Part shown: piece after piece, positions 1 to 7,866 of the stretch
Layout of the letters: each line of letters starts with the position of its first letter
How positions within the stretch are numbered: the first letter of the stretch is position 1
Translations under genes and position numbers: made by a program
The notes under the pieces: model-generated
Told to the model about the DNA's origin: nothing
What the model saw: only the letters and a program-made list of their open reading frames with translations
Databases searched by the model: none
Source of the DNA: Burkholderia paludis
GTDB taxonomy: Bacteria > Pseudomonadota > Gammaproteobacteria > Burkholderiales > Burkholderiaceae
Assembly: GCF_000732615.1 (NCBI RefSeq)
Contig: NZ_JPGL01000013.1
Location: 1-64,000, forward strand
Length of the DNA: 64,000 bases
Reading direction: 5' to 3'

Positions 1-347
1 TTCTGCAGCACGGTGAGCCACGGGAACAGCGCGAAGGTCTGGAACACCATCGCGACGCCTTCGGCCGGGCCGTTCAGCGGCTTGCCGAGATAGGACACCT
101 CGCCGCCGGTCGGCTCGATCAGGCCGGCGATGATCCGCAGCAGCGTCGACTTGCCGGAGCCCGAGCGGCCGAGCAGGCCGACGATCTCGCCTTCGCGCAG
201 CGACAGGTTCGCGTCGTCGAGCACCAGCAGCTCGCCCTGCGTCTTGTTGAAGCCGCGGCAGACGTGATCGACGCGCAGGATCTCCTCACCGAGACGCGGC
301 GGCTGGTTCGTCTGGACGGGGGCGTTTACAGCATTCGGATTTTGCAT
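1..347 (-). CDS. ABC transporter ATPase, nitrate/sulfonate type (partial)
   Basis: This is the N-terminal part of an ABC ATPase; the rest lies beyond the left edge. About 115 residues are visible. The Walker A motif GRSGSGKS is near residues 60-67 and a Q-loop (VFQTFALFPWLTV) is close to the window edge, the sequence style of NrtC/SsuB/TauB-type ATPases that energise uptake of nitrate, sulfonates or related anions. The start is the ATG at 347-345. It follows the double permease gene on the same strand with only 22 nt between them, so the two are one operon. No substrate-binding protein is in view, so the substrate is unknown. Confidence 0.9.
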   Translation of the reverse strand, partial: MQNPNAVNAPVQTNQPPRLGEEILRVDHVCRGFNKTQGELLVLDDANLSLREGEIVGLLGRSGSGKSTLLRIIAGLIEPTGGEVSYLGKPLNGPAEGVAMVFQTFALFPWLTVLQ

Positions 348-369
348 CGCGTTTCGCTCTCAATCGGTC

Positions 370-2127
370 TCAGTCGAGCCGCAGCTTCGCTTCGGCGAAG
401 GCATACAGCGGGCGCCACAGCAGGCGGTTGAACAGGGTGACGAACAGGGACATCACGGCGATGCCCAGGATGATCTTCGGGAAATCGCCGGCGGCGGTGG
501 TTTGCGCGATATACGCACCGAGGCCGTGCGCCTCGATCTTGGTATCGCCCCACTGTACGAACTCGGACACGATGCTTGCGTTCCACGCGCCGCCCGAAGC
601 GGTAATGGCGCCCGTCACGTAGTACGGGAAGATGCCGGGCAGGATCGCCTGCCGCCACCACTGCCAGCCGCGGATGCGGAAATTCGTCGCCGCTTCGCGA
701 TAGTCGTTCGGGTAGGACGTTGCGCCGGCGATCACGTTGAACAGGATATACCACTGCGTGCCGAGCACGATCAGCGGCGACAGCCAGATGTCCGGGTTCA
801 GGTGGAATCGTGCGATCACGATCACGAACACCGGGAACAGCAGGTTGGCCGGGAACGCGGCGAGGAACTGCGCGAGCGGCTGCAGCTTCTCGGCCAGCCT
901 GGGGCGCAGCCCGACCCACACGCCGATCGGCACCCAGATCACCGACGCGATCGCGATCAGCACGACCACGCGCAGCAGCGTGATGAGCCCGAGCACGAAC
1001 ACGTGGCCGACCTCGGCCATCGTCACGCCGGTCGCCACGAAGCTGATGACCCGCCACACCACATAGGCCGTGCCGATCAGCACGAGGACCGCCCACGCGA
1101 TGTCGACGGTGCGCGACGCCTTCTTCTCGACGCGCGGCAGCGTGAAGCGCATCGCGCCCGACAGCGGCATGCGCAGCGGAATCCGCGCCGCCTTCGCGAA
1201 GAACCAGCCGGCCGGCACGAGCAACTGATGGATCAGGCGCGTGCGGCGCACGAGATCGAGCAGCCACGACTCCGGCGCATTGCCCGAGCTCGTGTTTTCC
1301 ATGCGGAACTTGTCGGCCCATGCGACGAGCGGACGGAACAGGAACTGGTCGTACGCGAGGATCACGAGCGTCATCGTGAGGATCACCCAGCCGATCGCAC
1401 CGAGGTTCTTGTCCGAGATGGCCTGCGCGAGATACGCGCCGATCCCCGGCAGCGTGATGGTCTGGTTGCCGACCGTGATGGCCTCCGACGCGACGACGAA
1501 GAACCAGCCGCCCGACATCGACATCATCATGTTCCAGATCAGGCCCGGCATCGAGAACGGCACCTCGAGCTTCCAGAAGCGCTGCCACGCGGTCAGGTGA
1601 AAGCCGCGCGACACTTCGTCGAGATCGCGCGGCACCGTGCGCAGCGACTGGTAGAAGCTGAACGTCATGTTCCACGCCTGGCTCGTGAAGATCGCGAAGA
1701 TCGCCGCGAGCTCCGCGCCGAGCACGCGGCTCGGGAACAGCGCGAGAAAGAACGTGACCGTAAACGAGATGAAGCCGAGCACCGGCACCGACTGGAGGAT
1801 GTCGAGGATCGGGATCAGCACCATGCCCGCGCGGCGGCTCTTGGCCGCGAGCGTGCCGTAGATCAGCGTGAACACGAGCGACGCGACCATCGCCGCGAGC
1901 ATCCGCAACGTGGTGCGCAGCGCATATTCGGGCAGGTTCGACGGATCGAGCGAGATCTTCTGCGTCTGCAGCACGCCGATCGGCGCCATCGTTTCGTGGA
2001 AGCCGACGACCGCCATCGCGATCAGGCAGATGATCAGCGGAAACGCGATGAAATCCCACCGGTTCGGCAGAACGCGCCACGCGGACGCGTTGGCGGTCCG
2101 GTTCGGATTGAAGAATCCGACGTCCAT
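370..2127 (-). CDS. ABC transporter permease, two fused membrane domains
   Basis: A 585-residue inner-membrane permease containing two BPD_transp_1 domains in one chain. Each half has its own ATPase-contacting EAA-type loop: one around DEVSRGFHLTAWQRF in the N-terminal half and one around YREAATNFRIRGWQWW in the C-terminal half. Single-domain relatives of the nitrate/sulfonate family are about 250-280 residues, so this one protein probably forms the whole translocation pathway. I chose the ATG at 2127-2125 (MDVGFFNPN); the open frame extends upstream but that stretch is Arg/Pro-rich and unlike a protein start. The ATPase gene follows after 22 nt. The solute is unknown. Confidence 0.9.
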   Translation of the reverse strand: MDVGFFNPNRTANASAWRVLPNRWDFIAFPLIICLIAMAVVGFHETMAPIGVLQTQKISLDPSNLPEYALRTTLRMLAAMVASLVFTLIYGTLAAKSRRAGMVLIPILDILQSVPVLGFISFTVTFFLALFPSRVLGAELAAIFAIFTSQAWNMTFSFYQSLRTVPRDLDEVSRGFHLTAWQRFWKLEVPFSMPGLIWNMMMSMSGGWFFVVASEAITVGNQTITLPGIGAYLAQAISDKNLGAIGWVILTMTLVILAYDQFLFRPLVAWADKFRMENTSSGNAPESWLLDLVRRTRLIHQLLVPAGWFFAKAARIPLRMPLSGAMRFTLPRVEKKASRTVDIAWAVLVLIGTAYVVWRVISFVATGVTMAEVGHVFVLGLITLLRVVVLIAIASVIWVPIGVWVGLRPRLAEKLQPLAQFLAAFPANLLFPVFVIVIARFHLNPDIWLSPLIVLGTQWYILFNVIAGATSYPNDYREAATNFRIRGWQWWRQAILPGIFPYYVTGAITASGGAWNASIVSEFVQWGDTKIEAHGLGAYIAQTTAAGDFPKIILGIAVMSLFVTLFNRLLWRPLYAFAEAKLRLD

Positions 2128-2607
2128 CAGGCGCCCTCCCCGGTAAGGCCGGACCCAGCCGGCAGTCGATGTTGATTCATGGCAAAGCGCACGGGCGCGG
2201 TAATTCGATTGACTGACGATCTCGCGCACGCGCGCCGGCCGAGCCGGCCCGCGACGGCACGACACTACACCAACCTGTATTTCAGCTACAACCGTCCGGG
2301 GACGGAGCGGGCGGCGCACGATCGTGCCCGGCAAGCGGGCGAACGGCGGGGGCGCGGGACGGGCACAACCCGGCCGCCGCCTTTCGGCCGGCATGCAGGC
2401 CCGAATTATGCCGCGATCCGGCCCGGCCGTGAACCCGCCAGCCGCACGCCGACGCAAACCATGTCGGGCATCAGCAGCCGGATACGACTAAGCGGGTATG
2501 ATCAGGGTTAGCCCCCGGGGCCCGGTGCGGCCGTTCTCGCGGCAACGCAGGCGCGTTCCCCGAGTCATCAGGCCCCGGGGATCGACCGACGAGCGGGAGG
2601 AAAGGGA
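2128..2607. other. Divergent intergenic region with a leader inverted repeat
   Basis: This 480-bp stretch separates the minus-strand permease from the plus-strand 88-codon gene. I see no supported coding frame. A perfect 10-bp inverted repeat (CCCCGGGGCC at 2513-2522 and GGCCCCGGGG at 2571-2580) lies just before the 88-codon gene and could fold in its 5' leader. TATGAT at 2497-2502 is a possible -10 element for that gene, without a recognisable -35. Confidence 0.5.
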
Positions 2608-2874
2608 ATGGCAGGAAACTTGGTGATCGTCTGCCGCGATCAGGATGCCGACGCGTTCTATGAGCTGATGCAGGAGTACGGGACGTTCCAGACACGGCTG
2701 TCGTCGACGGCGTGGTACCTCAACATGAACGTCGTGCCGGAATCGCTGCAGGAGGAAATCCTGGAGCGTCTCGGCCGGTATACGACCGTCTACATCTTCG
2801 AGGCCACCACCGTGACCTACAACACCATCGACAGCAACGCGGCCGAGACCCTCGGCTCGCTGTTCGGCGAATGA
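2608..2874 (+). CDS. Small conserved protein, ferredoxin-like (SinR/Cas2-like) pattern
   Basis: An 88-residue cytoplasmic protein with no signal peptide or membrane segment. Predicted elements run beta (LVIVCRD), alpha (ADAFYELMQEYG), beta (TFQTRLSSTAWYLNMN), alpha (PESLQEEILERLGRY), beta (TTVYIFEAT). This resembles the ferredoxin-like layout of Cas2 and SinR-family proteins, including an S-T-x-W/Y-type strand. No cas genes or repeats are nearby, so any Cas2 relation would be of fold only. The ribosome site GGGAGGAAAGG precedes the ATG. It stands alone, convergent with the sensor kinase gene. The fold assignment is inference. Confidence 0.75.
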   Translation: MAGNLVIVCRDQDADAFYELMQEYGTFQTRLSSTAWYLNMNVVPESLQEEILERLGRYTTVYIFEATTVTYNTIDSNAAETLGSLFGE

Positions 2875-2916
2875 TGCCATGCGGCGCCGGCCCGGCCGGG
2901 CTGGCGCCGCAGCCGC

Positions 2917-4233
2917 TTATGCGGCCTGGGCGTGCGGTTCGTCCTTCGGCACGGCCTCGAACGGGAACGTCATCGAGACGCGCAGGCCGCCTTCGGGGCG
3001 GTTGCCGATGTCGCACGCCCCGCCCAGCCTGAGGACGAGCCGCTCGACGATCGCGAGCCCGAGCCCGCTGTGGCCGTTGCCGCCGCGTGCGGGATCGAGT
3101 CGCACGAACGGCCGCGTGGCCGCCGCGAGATCGCGCGGCGCGATCCCGCCGCCGCTGTCGCTGACCGACAGCACGTAGCCGGCCGACGTGCGCGCCGTCT
3201 CGACCAGCACCGGCGGCGCGCCATAGGCATGCGCGTTGTCCAGCAGGTTCGACAGGATCCGGTCGAGCGTCGCCGTCGGCAGGCGGAAACCCGGATCGGC
3301 GTCGAGCCGCGTCTGCACCGTCGGCGCGTTCGGCGCGACCGCGCGGTAGCTGCGCGCGATCCGCTCGCACGTCTGATCGACCGGCACCGGCTCGCTGCGA
3401 TCGGAGCCGCCGTGCGCAAACACCAGGAACTGGTCGACGATGTGCGACATCGAGTCGACATCGCGCACGACGCCGTCGCGCAACCGGACATCATCCATCA
3501 TTTCCGCACGCAGCCGCATCCGCGCAAGCGGCGTGCGCAGATCGTGCGCGACGCCCGCCAGCATCACCGCCCGATCGCTCTCGGCCTGCGACACCTGCTC
3601 CACCATCTGGTTGAAGCCATGCGTGAGCTGGCGCAGCTCGCGCGGGCCGCGCTCGCGCAGCGGCGGCACCGGCTGCCCGCGGCCGAAACGCGCGACCGCG
3701 CGCGCGAGCGAACGCAGCGGCTGCTGCAGTTGCCATGCCGCGAACAGCGCGGCGATCACGCCGGCCGAGAAGATCGTGCCGAGCCACAGCAGCATCCGGT
3801 CGAGCGAGCGCGGCGGCCGCAGCGGCTGCACGGGTACCACGATCCAGTTGCGGTCGGTCGGCTCCTTCACCCACAGCACGGGCGGATGCCCGGGCGCGCC
3901 GATCTCGACGCGCGTGCCGGGCGGCATCCGCTCGCTCACGTCGTCGCGGAACCGCTTGAGCGACGCCGGGAGATTCGCCGGGTCGCCGTTCGGCACGTCG
4001 GCGCTGCCCGGCGTCACCAGCCGCACACGCGACGGCAGCGGCTGGTCGGGCGTGCGCTCGACGTGCTGGCGCACCGCGTCGACCAGGAATGCGGCCTCTT
4101 CGACCGCGTAACGCGTCTGCATCTGGTTGCGCTCGAGCCGCATCGCGAAAAACCACGCGAAATGCGACAGGAGCAGAACCCCGACGACGAGCAGCGCCAG
4201 CCGCCCGAACAATGAATCAATGGGTTTGCGCAT
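2917..4233 (-). CDS. Sensor histidine kinase, EnvZ-like
   Basis: A 438-residue inner-membrane sensor kinase. Order: TM1 at about 11-31, a periplasmic sensor of about 115 residues, TM2 at about 148-168, HAMP at about 169-222, then the H-box with phospho-acceptor His230 (GVAHDLRTPLARM), N-box Asn333 (LSNLLDNAHAYG), G1 box DSGGG at 359-363 and G2 box GHSGLGL near 387-393. All catalytic motifs are intact. The ATG at 4233 overlaps the 3' end of the response regulator gene by 17 nt, so the two are translationally coupled. The linked periplasmic Spy-like gene suggests envelope stress or an outer-membrane cue as signal; this is inference. Confidence 0.93.
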   Translation of the reverse strand: MRKPIDSLFGRLALLVVGVLLLSHFAWFFAMRLERNQMQTRYAVEEAAFLVDAVRQHVERTPDQPLPSRVRLVTPGSADVPNGDPANLPASLKRFRDDVSERMPPGTRVEIGAPGHPPVLWVKEPTDRNWIVVPVQPLRPPRSLDRMLLWLGTIFSAGVIAALFAAWQLQQPLRSLARAVARFGRGQPVPPLRERGPRELRQLTHGFNQMVEQVSQAESDRAVMLAGVAHDLRTPLARMRLRAEMMDDVRLRDGVVRDVDSMSHIVDQFLVFAHGGSDRSEPVPVDQTCERIARSYRAVAPNAPTVQTRLDADPGFRLPTATLDRILSNLLDNAHAYGAPPVLVETARTSAGYVLSVSDSGGGIAPRDLAAATRPFVRLDPARGGNGHSGLGLAIVERLVLRLGGACDIGNRPEGGLRVSMTFPFEAVPKDEPHAQAA

Positions 4234-4942
4234 GGGCCTCGCCGTCAGGCACGAACACATAGCCGCGCCCGCGTACCGTCTGGATGAAGCGCGGCGTCGA
4301 CGGATCCGTTTCGAGGATGCGGCGCAGGCGCCACACCTGGACGTCGATCCCGCGATCGGTGCCGTCGTACTCGGGCCCGTGCAGCAGCTCGAGCAGCCGC
4401 TCGCGCGTGAGCGTGCGCAGCGCGTGGTTCACGAAAATCTTCAGCAGCGCGAATTCGCTGCTCGACAGCGTGGCCGGCTTGCCGTCGACCGACAGCGTGC
4501 GTGCCTGGAAGTCGAGCAGGAAGCGGCCGAACGCGAACGGCTCGCGCTGCTCGGGCGCGGCCGCGGACGGCGTCGCGCGGCGCCGGCGCAGCACGGCCTG
4601 CACGCGCGCGAGCAGCTCGCGCGGGTTGAAGGGCTTGCCGAGGTAGTCGTCCGCGCCGAGCTCGAGCCCGACGATGCGGTCGACGTCGTCCGCCCGCGCG
4701 GTCAGCATGATCACGGGGATGTCGTCGCCCGCCGCGCGCAACTGGCGCAGCGCGGTCAGGCCGTCGACGCCCGGCATCATCAGGTCCAGCACGATCAGGT
4801 CGGGGCGCTCGCGCTCGAGGCGCTTCTCGAGCGTCGCCGCGTCGTGCAGCACGGACACCTCCATCCCCTGGCGCACCAGATAGTCGCGCAGCAGGTCACG
4901 GAGTTCTTGGTCGTCGTCGACGATGAGGATCTGGGTAGTCAT
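4217..4942 (-). CDS. Response regulator, OmpR family
   Basis: A 241-residue transcription factor with an N-terminal receiver domain and a C-terminal winged helix. The phospho-acceptor is Asp53 (LIVLDLMMPG), with acidic pocket residues VDDD at 8-11, the switch Thr81 and the conserved Lys103 (LGKPFNP). The winged-helix signature (RGIDVQVWRLRRIL, then IQTVRGRGYVF) is complete. The start is the ATG at 4942-4940. It is the first gene of a two-gene operon with the kinase and is transcribed away from the Spy-like gene at 5166. The spacer holds a heptamer direct repeat typical of OmpR-class binding, so auto- and cross-regulation is likely. Confidence 0.94.
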   Translation of the reverse strand: MTTQILIVDDDQELRDLLRDYLVRQGMEVSVLHDAATLEKRLERERPDLIVLDLMMPGVDGLTALRQLRAAGDDIPVIMLTARADDVDRIVGLELGADDYLGKPFNPRELLARVQAVLRRRRATPSAAAPEQREPFAFGRFLLDFQARTLSVDGKPATLSSSEFALLKIFVNHALRTLTRERLLELLHGPEYDGTDRGIDVQVWRLRRILETDPSTPRFIQTVRGRGYVFVPDGEAHAQTH

Positions 4943-4997
4943 GGCTCGAAGTTTACCGCGCGAGGGCGGAGTCAAAGAACGAAAGAAAGGGACGAAA

Positions 4998-5014
4998 GGG
5001 TTACTGCGGGTTAC
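4998..5014. promoter_or_regulatory. Direct heptamer repeat, candidate OmpR-family operator
   Basis: GGGTTAC occurs at 4998-5004 and again at 5008-5014, a 10-bp start-to-start spacing. That places two half-sites on the same DNA face, the usual arrangement for OmpR/PhoB-class dimers. Related TAAC/GTAA motifs recur up to 5099. The site lies between the response regulator gene and the Spy-like gene. Binding by this regulator is inferred. Confidence 0.5.
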
Positions 5015-5165
5015 GGCGCAAGGGAAGTGTAATGCACGGTAACCGGGCCGATGCCCCACGTAACACCGGCCCGTGCCTACATCGCTAACCTGCGTCTTAC
5101 CGGATGCATGACGCGAGTTTCCCGCGCCGCATCGCCGGACCCTTTGGATACAAGGAGTTTCTGAA

Positions 5166-5717
5166 ATGTATAAGAAGACTTCCCGCGTGGCCATCGCAGC
5201 CGCCACTCTGCTCGCTCTCGCATTCGGCTCGGCGCACGCCGCACAACCCGGCGACATGCCGCCGCCGGGCGGCCCCGGCATGCACCGGATGCACGGCGGG
5301 CACGAAGGCGGCCCGTTCGGCGTGATCATGAAACTGCACGACCAGCTGAAGCTCGACGCGGCGCAGGAGCAGCAATGGCAGACGGCCATCAACACGATGA
5401 AGCAGAATCGTGACGCGATGCGCAAGAGCCACGAGCAGATGCGCGAGCAGTTCAAGGCGCAGCAGAACCAGCCGATCCTCGACCTGAGCGCGATGCACGC
5501 CGCGCGCCAGCAGGCCGAGCAGCAGAACGCGCAACTGCGTGAACAGACGTCGGCCGCATGGCTCGCGTTCTACAACGGCCTGAACGACCAGCAGAAGACC
5601 ACGGTCAGCACGGCGCTCAAGCAGCAGTTCGCGAAGATGGAACAGCGCCACGAAAAGATGAAGGAACGCTGGCAGCAGCATCGCGCGGCCAAGGCCGCGT
5701 CGGCGCCGGCGCAGTAA
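5166..5717 (+). CDS. Periplasmic Spy/CpxP-family (LTXXQ-like) protein
   Basis: A 183-residue protein with a signal peptide ending at about residue 25 (AHA|AQPGD). The mature part starts with a Pro/Gly/His/Met-rich stretch (PPPGGPGMHRMHGGHEGG), followed by long Gln/Glu/Lys/Met-rich helices, as in Spy and CpxP. A motif related to LTXXQ appears as LNDQQK near residue 139. Family members are periplasmic ATP-independent chaperones or negative regulators of two-component sensors. AAGGAG lies about 10 nt before the ATG. The divergent regulator/kinase pair and the intervening direct repeat suggest it is a target or feedback partner of that system. The His/Met-rich start could bind metal, which is inference. 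Confidence 0.85.
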   Translation: MYKKTSRVAIAAATLLALAFGSAHAAQPGDMPPPGGPGMHRMHGGHEGGPFGVIMKLHDQLKLDAAQEQQWQTAINTMKQNRDAMRKSHEQMREQFKAQQNQPILDLSAMHAARQQAEQQNAQLREQTSAAWLAFYNGLNDQQKTTVSTALKQQFAKMEQRHEKMKERWQQHRAAKAASAPAQ

Positions 5718-5747
5718 GCCGGCCGGCCGCTCCACGGGGCGGCCCCG

Positions 5748-5783
5748 AAGGGGGACGCGGGCACGAGCCCGCGTCCCCCTTTG
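5748..5783 (+). terminator. Rho-independent terminator after the Spy-like gene
   Basis: A 14-bp perfect stem (arms 5748-5761 and 5768-5781) with loop CACGAG and a short T run. It sits between the Spy-like gene and the convergent pirin-like gene and could work in both directions, since the opposite flank begins with A residues. Confidence 0.8.
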
Positions 5784-5787
5784 TCAT

Positions 5788-6483
5788 TCACGCGACGTCG
5801 AACAGCAGCACCTCGGCCGCCCGGCCGCGCGCGAACGCCACCGCGTCCACGCCGCCGATCCGCGCGCCGTCGCCCGCGGCCAGCGCGCGGCCGTTGACCT
5901 CGACGTCGCCGCGCACCACGTGCACGTAGGTGCTGCGCCCGGCCGGCACATCGAACGCCGCCGCCTCGTCGCCGTCGAGCAGCCCCGCAAATATGCGGGC
6001 GTCGGCTCGCATCGGCAGCGCACCGCCGCCACCGTCCGGCGCCGCGACGAGCCGCAGCCGGCCGCGCTTGTCGTCGTCCGCGAAGTGCGTCTGCTCGTAG
6101 CCGGGCCGCCCGCCCGGCCCGGCCGGCGCGAGCCGGATCCGCAGCAGGCGCAGCGGCCGGTCGCACGACGCATTGGTTTCGCTCAGCATGATGCCGGTGC
6201 CGGCGCTCATGCACTGCACGCCGCCCGCGCGAACGATCGCCCCGTTGCCGAGGCTGTCGCGATGCGCGAGCGCGCCGTCGAGCACGTAGGTGACGATCTC
6301 CGCGTCGCGAAAAGGCCGCATCCCGTAGCCGCGGGTCGGCGCGATGCACTCCTCGTTCAGCTCGCGCAACGCGCCGAGGCCCGGCGGCGCGCCCCTCCCG
6401 GCGGAACAGGGAAAGCTGTGCAGGAATTCGTGCCAGCCATGGCTGCGCTGGTCGCGATCGGCCGCGCGGCGGATCTGGAACAT
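5788..6483 (-). CDS. Pirin-like bicupin (YhhW class), metal site largely lost
   Basis: A 231-residue two-cupin protein. E. coli YhhW-type pirins carry a THPHKD motif and a RHSE motif that bind the metal (three His and one Glu). Here the first reads MRPFRD and the second MLSE, so only the Glu and the second-shell AHRDS remain. The length, the DAEIVTYVLDGAL strand and the MSAGTGI motif place it in the family. I chose the ATG at 6483 (MFQIRRAAD), which matches the family N-terminus; the open frame runs further upstream. Quercetinase-type activity seems unlikely. It may be a structural or regulatory relative. It is convergent with the Spy-like gene. Confidence 0.87.
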   Translation of the reverse strand: MFQIRRAADRDQRSHGWHEFLHSFPCSAGRGAPPGLGALRELNEECIAPTRGYGMRPFRDAEIVTYVLDGALAHRDSLGNGAIVRAGGVQCMSAGTGIMLSETNASCDRPLRLLRIRLAPAGPGGRPGYEQTHFADDDKRGRLRLVAAPDGGGGALPMRADARIFAGLLDGDEAAAFDVPAGRSTYVHVVRGDVEVNGRALAAGDGARIGGVDAVAFARGRAAEVLLFDVA

Positions 6484-6782
6484 GGGGCGGACACTCCGTG
6501 AGACGCGTTGTTCTGGCATGTCCGACACTGTATGGGTGTGCCAATCGCGCCACAATCCGCCGCTCGTGCACTGCATCGTTGCATCTGCGATAGCAATCAA
6601 AGCAATGTCCCTTGCGAATACGACGATTGCCGCAACAGCCGGTTCGACGCACCGAAGAATCAGCCGGTCGGCCCGGATTGCCGGTTTCCGGGTATCGCGT
6701 TCGGGTAAAATACCGCCCTTTTGGCGATCGCCCTTCCGGCGGCCGCCATCGCCAGAGCGCCGTCCGGCGAATTTTGGCCGTC

Positions 6783-6788
6783 TAGAAT
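6783..6788 (+). promoter_or_regulatory. Candidate -10 element (TAGAAT) for hisJ
   Basis: TAGAAT at 6783-6788 lies about 65 nt before the hisJ start codon. Similar TANAAT hexamers precede several genes in this window. No good -35 hexamer is visible, so this rests on position and similarity only. Confidence 0.4.
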
Positions 6789-6853
6789 ACGCCGCGGCGC
6801 CCGGTCCAGCCGGCCGCGAGCGCCCCCGGAAAGTCAGCAACAGAAGGATGCAA

Positions 6854-7636
6854 ATGAAGAAGGCCGCCCTGTGCGCCGCCCTCGCCCTCGTGGCGGGCAG
6901 CGCCTTCGCGAAGGAGTGGAAGACCGTGCGGATCGGCGTCGACGCCAGCTACCCGCCGTTCGAGTCGACCGCGCCGAGCGGCGAGATCGTCGGCTTCGAC
7001 GTCGATCTCACCAAGGAAATCTGCAAGCGGATCAACGTGAAATGCGTGTGGGTGGCGCAGGATCTCGACGGCATCATCCCGGCGCTGAAGGCGAAGAAGT
7101 ACGACGTCATCGTGTCGTCGCTGACCGTCACGGACAAGCGCCGCGAGCAGATCGACTTCTCCGACAAGGTGTACGACGCGCCGGCGCGCATGATCGCGAA
7201 AACCGGCTCGCCGCTGCTGCCGACGGTCGCGTCGCTGAAGGGCAAGCGCGTCGGCGTCGAGCAGGGCTCGACGCAGGAAACCTACGCAAAGGCTTACTGG
7301 GAGCCGCAGGGCGTGACGATCATTCCTTACCAGAACCAGGACCAGGTCTATGCGGATCTCGGCTCCGGCCGTCTGGACGCGACGCTGCAGGACGAACTGC
7401 AGGCCGACTACGGCTTCCTGCGCACGCCGCGCGGCAAGGGCTTCGCGTTCGCCGGGCCGGAAGTGAAGGATTCGAAGACGATCGGCGACGGCACCGCGAT
7501 CGGCCTGCGCAAGGAAGATACGGACCTGAAGCTCAGGATCAACCGGGCGCTGGCCGACATGCACAAGGACGGCACGTACGACCGGCTGTCGCACAAGTAC
7601 TTCTCGTTCAGCGTGTATTCGGCTCCGGCCCGCTGA
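6854..7636 (+). CDS. hisJ: Basic amino acid ABC transporter, periplasmic binding protein
   Basis: A 260-residue SBP_bac_3 protein with a signal peptide ending near residue 19 (AFA|KEWKT). The mature N-terminus (VRIGVDASYPPFE, then GEIVGFDVDLTKEICKR) is the HisJ/ArgT signature, and the body matches binding proteins for histidine, lysine, arginine and ornithine. Two in-frame ATGs lie 6 nt apart; GAAGGA at 6843-6848 is correctly spaced only for the second (6854), so I used that. Permease genes and the ATPase follow on the same strand. The 230-nt gap before hisQ allows higher expression of the binding protein than of the membrane parts, as is common in such operons. Confidence 0.93.
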   Translation: MKKAALCAALALVAGSAFAKEWKTVRIGVDASYPPFESTAPSGEIVGFDVDLTKEICKRINVKCVWVAQDLDGIIPALKAKKYDVIVSSLTVTDKRREQIDFSDKVYDAPARMIAKTGSPLLPTVASLKGKRVGVEQGSTQETYAKAYWEPQGVTIIPYQNQDQVYADLGSGRLDATLQDELQADYGFLRTPRGKGFAFAGPEVKDSKTIGDGTAIGLRKEDTDLKLRINRALADMHKDGTYDRLSHKYFSFSVYSAPAR

Positions 7637-7842
7637 GCGTCGAAGCGCAGCAGCAACGGATGCGGGGGCGGCCCCGCGTCCGCGGCAGTACAGGCAGTCA
7701 ACCACGCGCCGCCCGCCCCCATGCCCGCCGCCCGCGCGACGGGCTGGCCCGGCACCGTTGCCGGGGCGGACGGTCATGATACGCACGGGGCGTTCCGCGC
7801 AGCTTGGCGGGCGCGTCTTTCGCGGCGCACCGCGTGCGCCCT

Positions 7843-7865
7843 CAGGGACCACACCAGGGACCACA
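7843..7865 (+). repeat. Tandem direct repeat carrying the hisQ ribosome site
   Basis: CAGGGACCACA occurs at 7843-7853 and 7855-7865, a 12-nt period, ending 1 nt before the hisQ ATG. Each copy contains AGGGA; the second is properly spaced for initiation, while the first is a duplicate located 12 nt upstream. Confidence 0.6.
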
Positions 7866-7866
7866 T

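Noticed and set aside
2608-2874. CRISPR-associated cas2
   Set aside because: There are no repeat arrays and no other cas genes in the window; the resemblance is at the fold-pattern level only.
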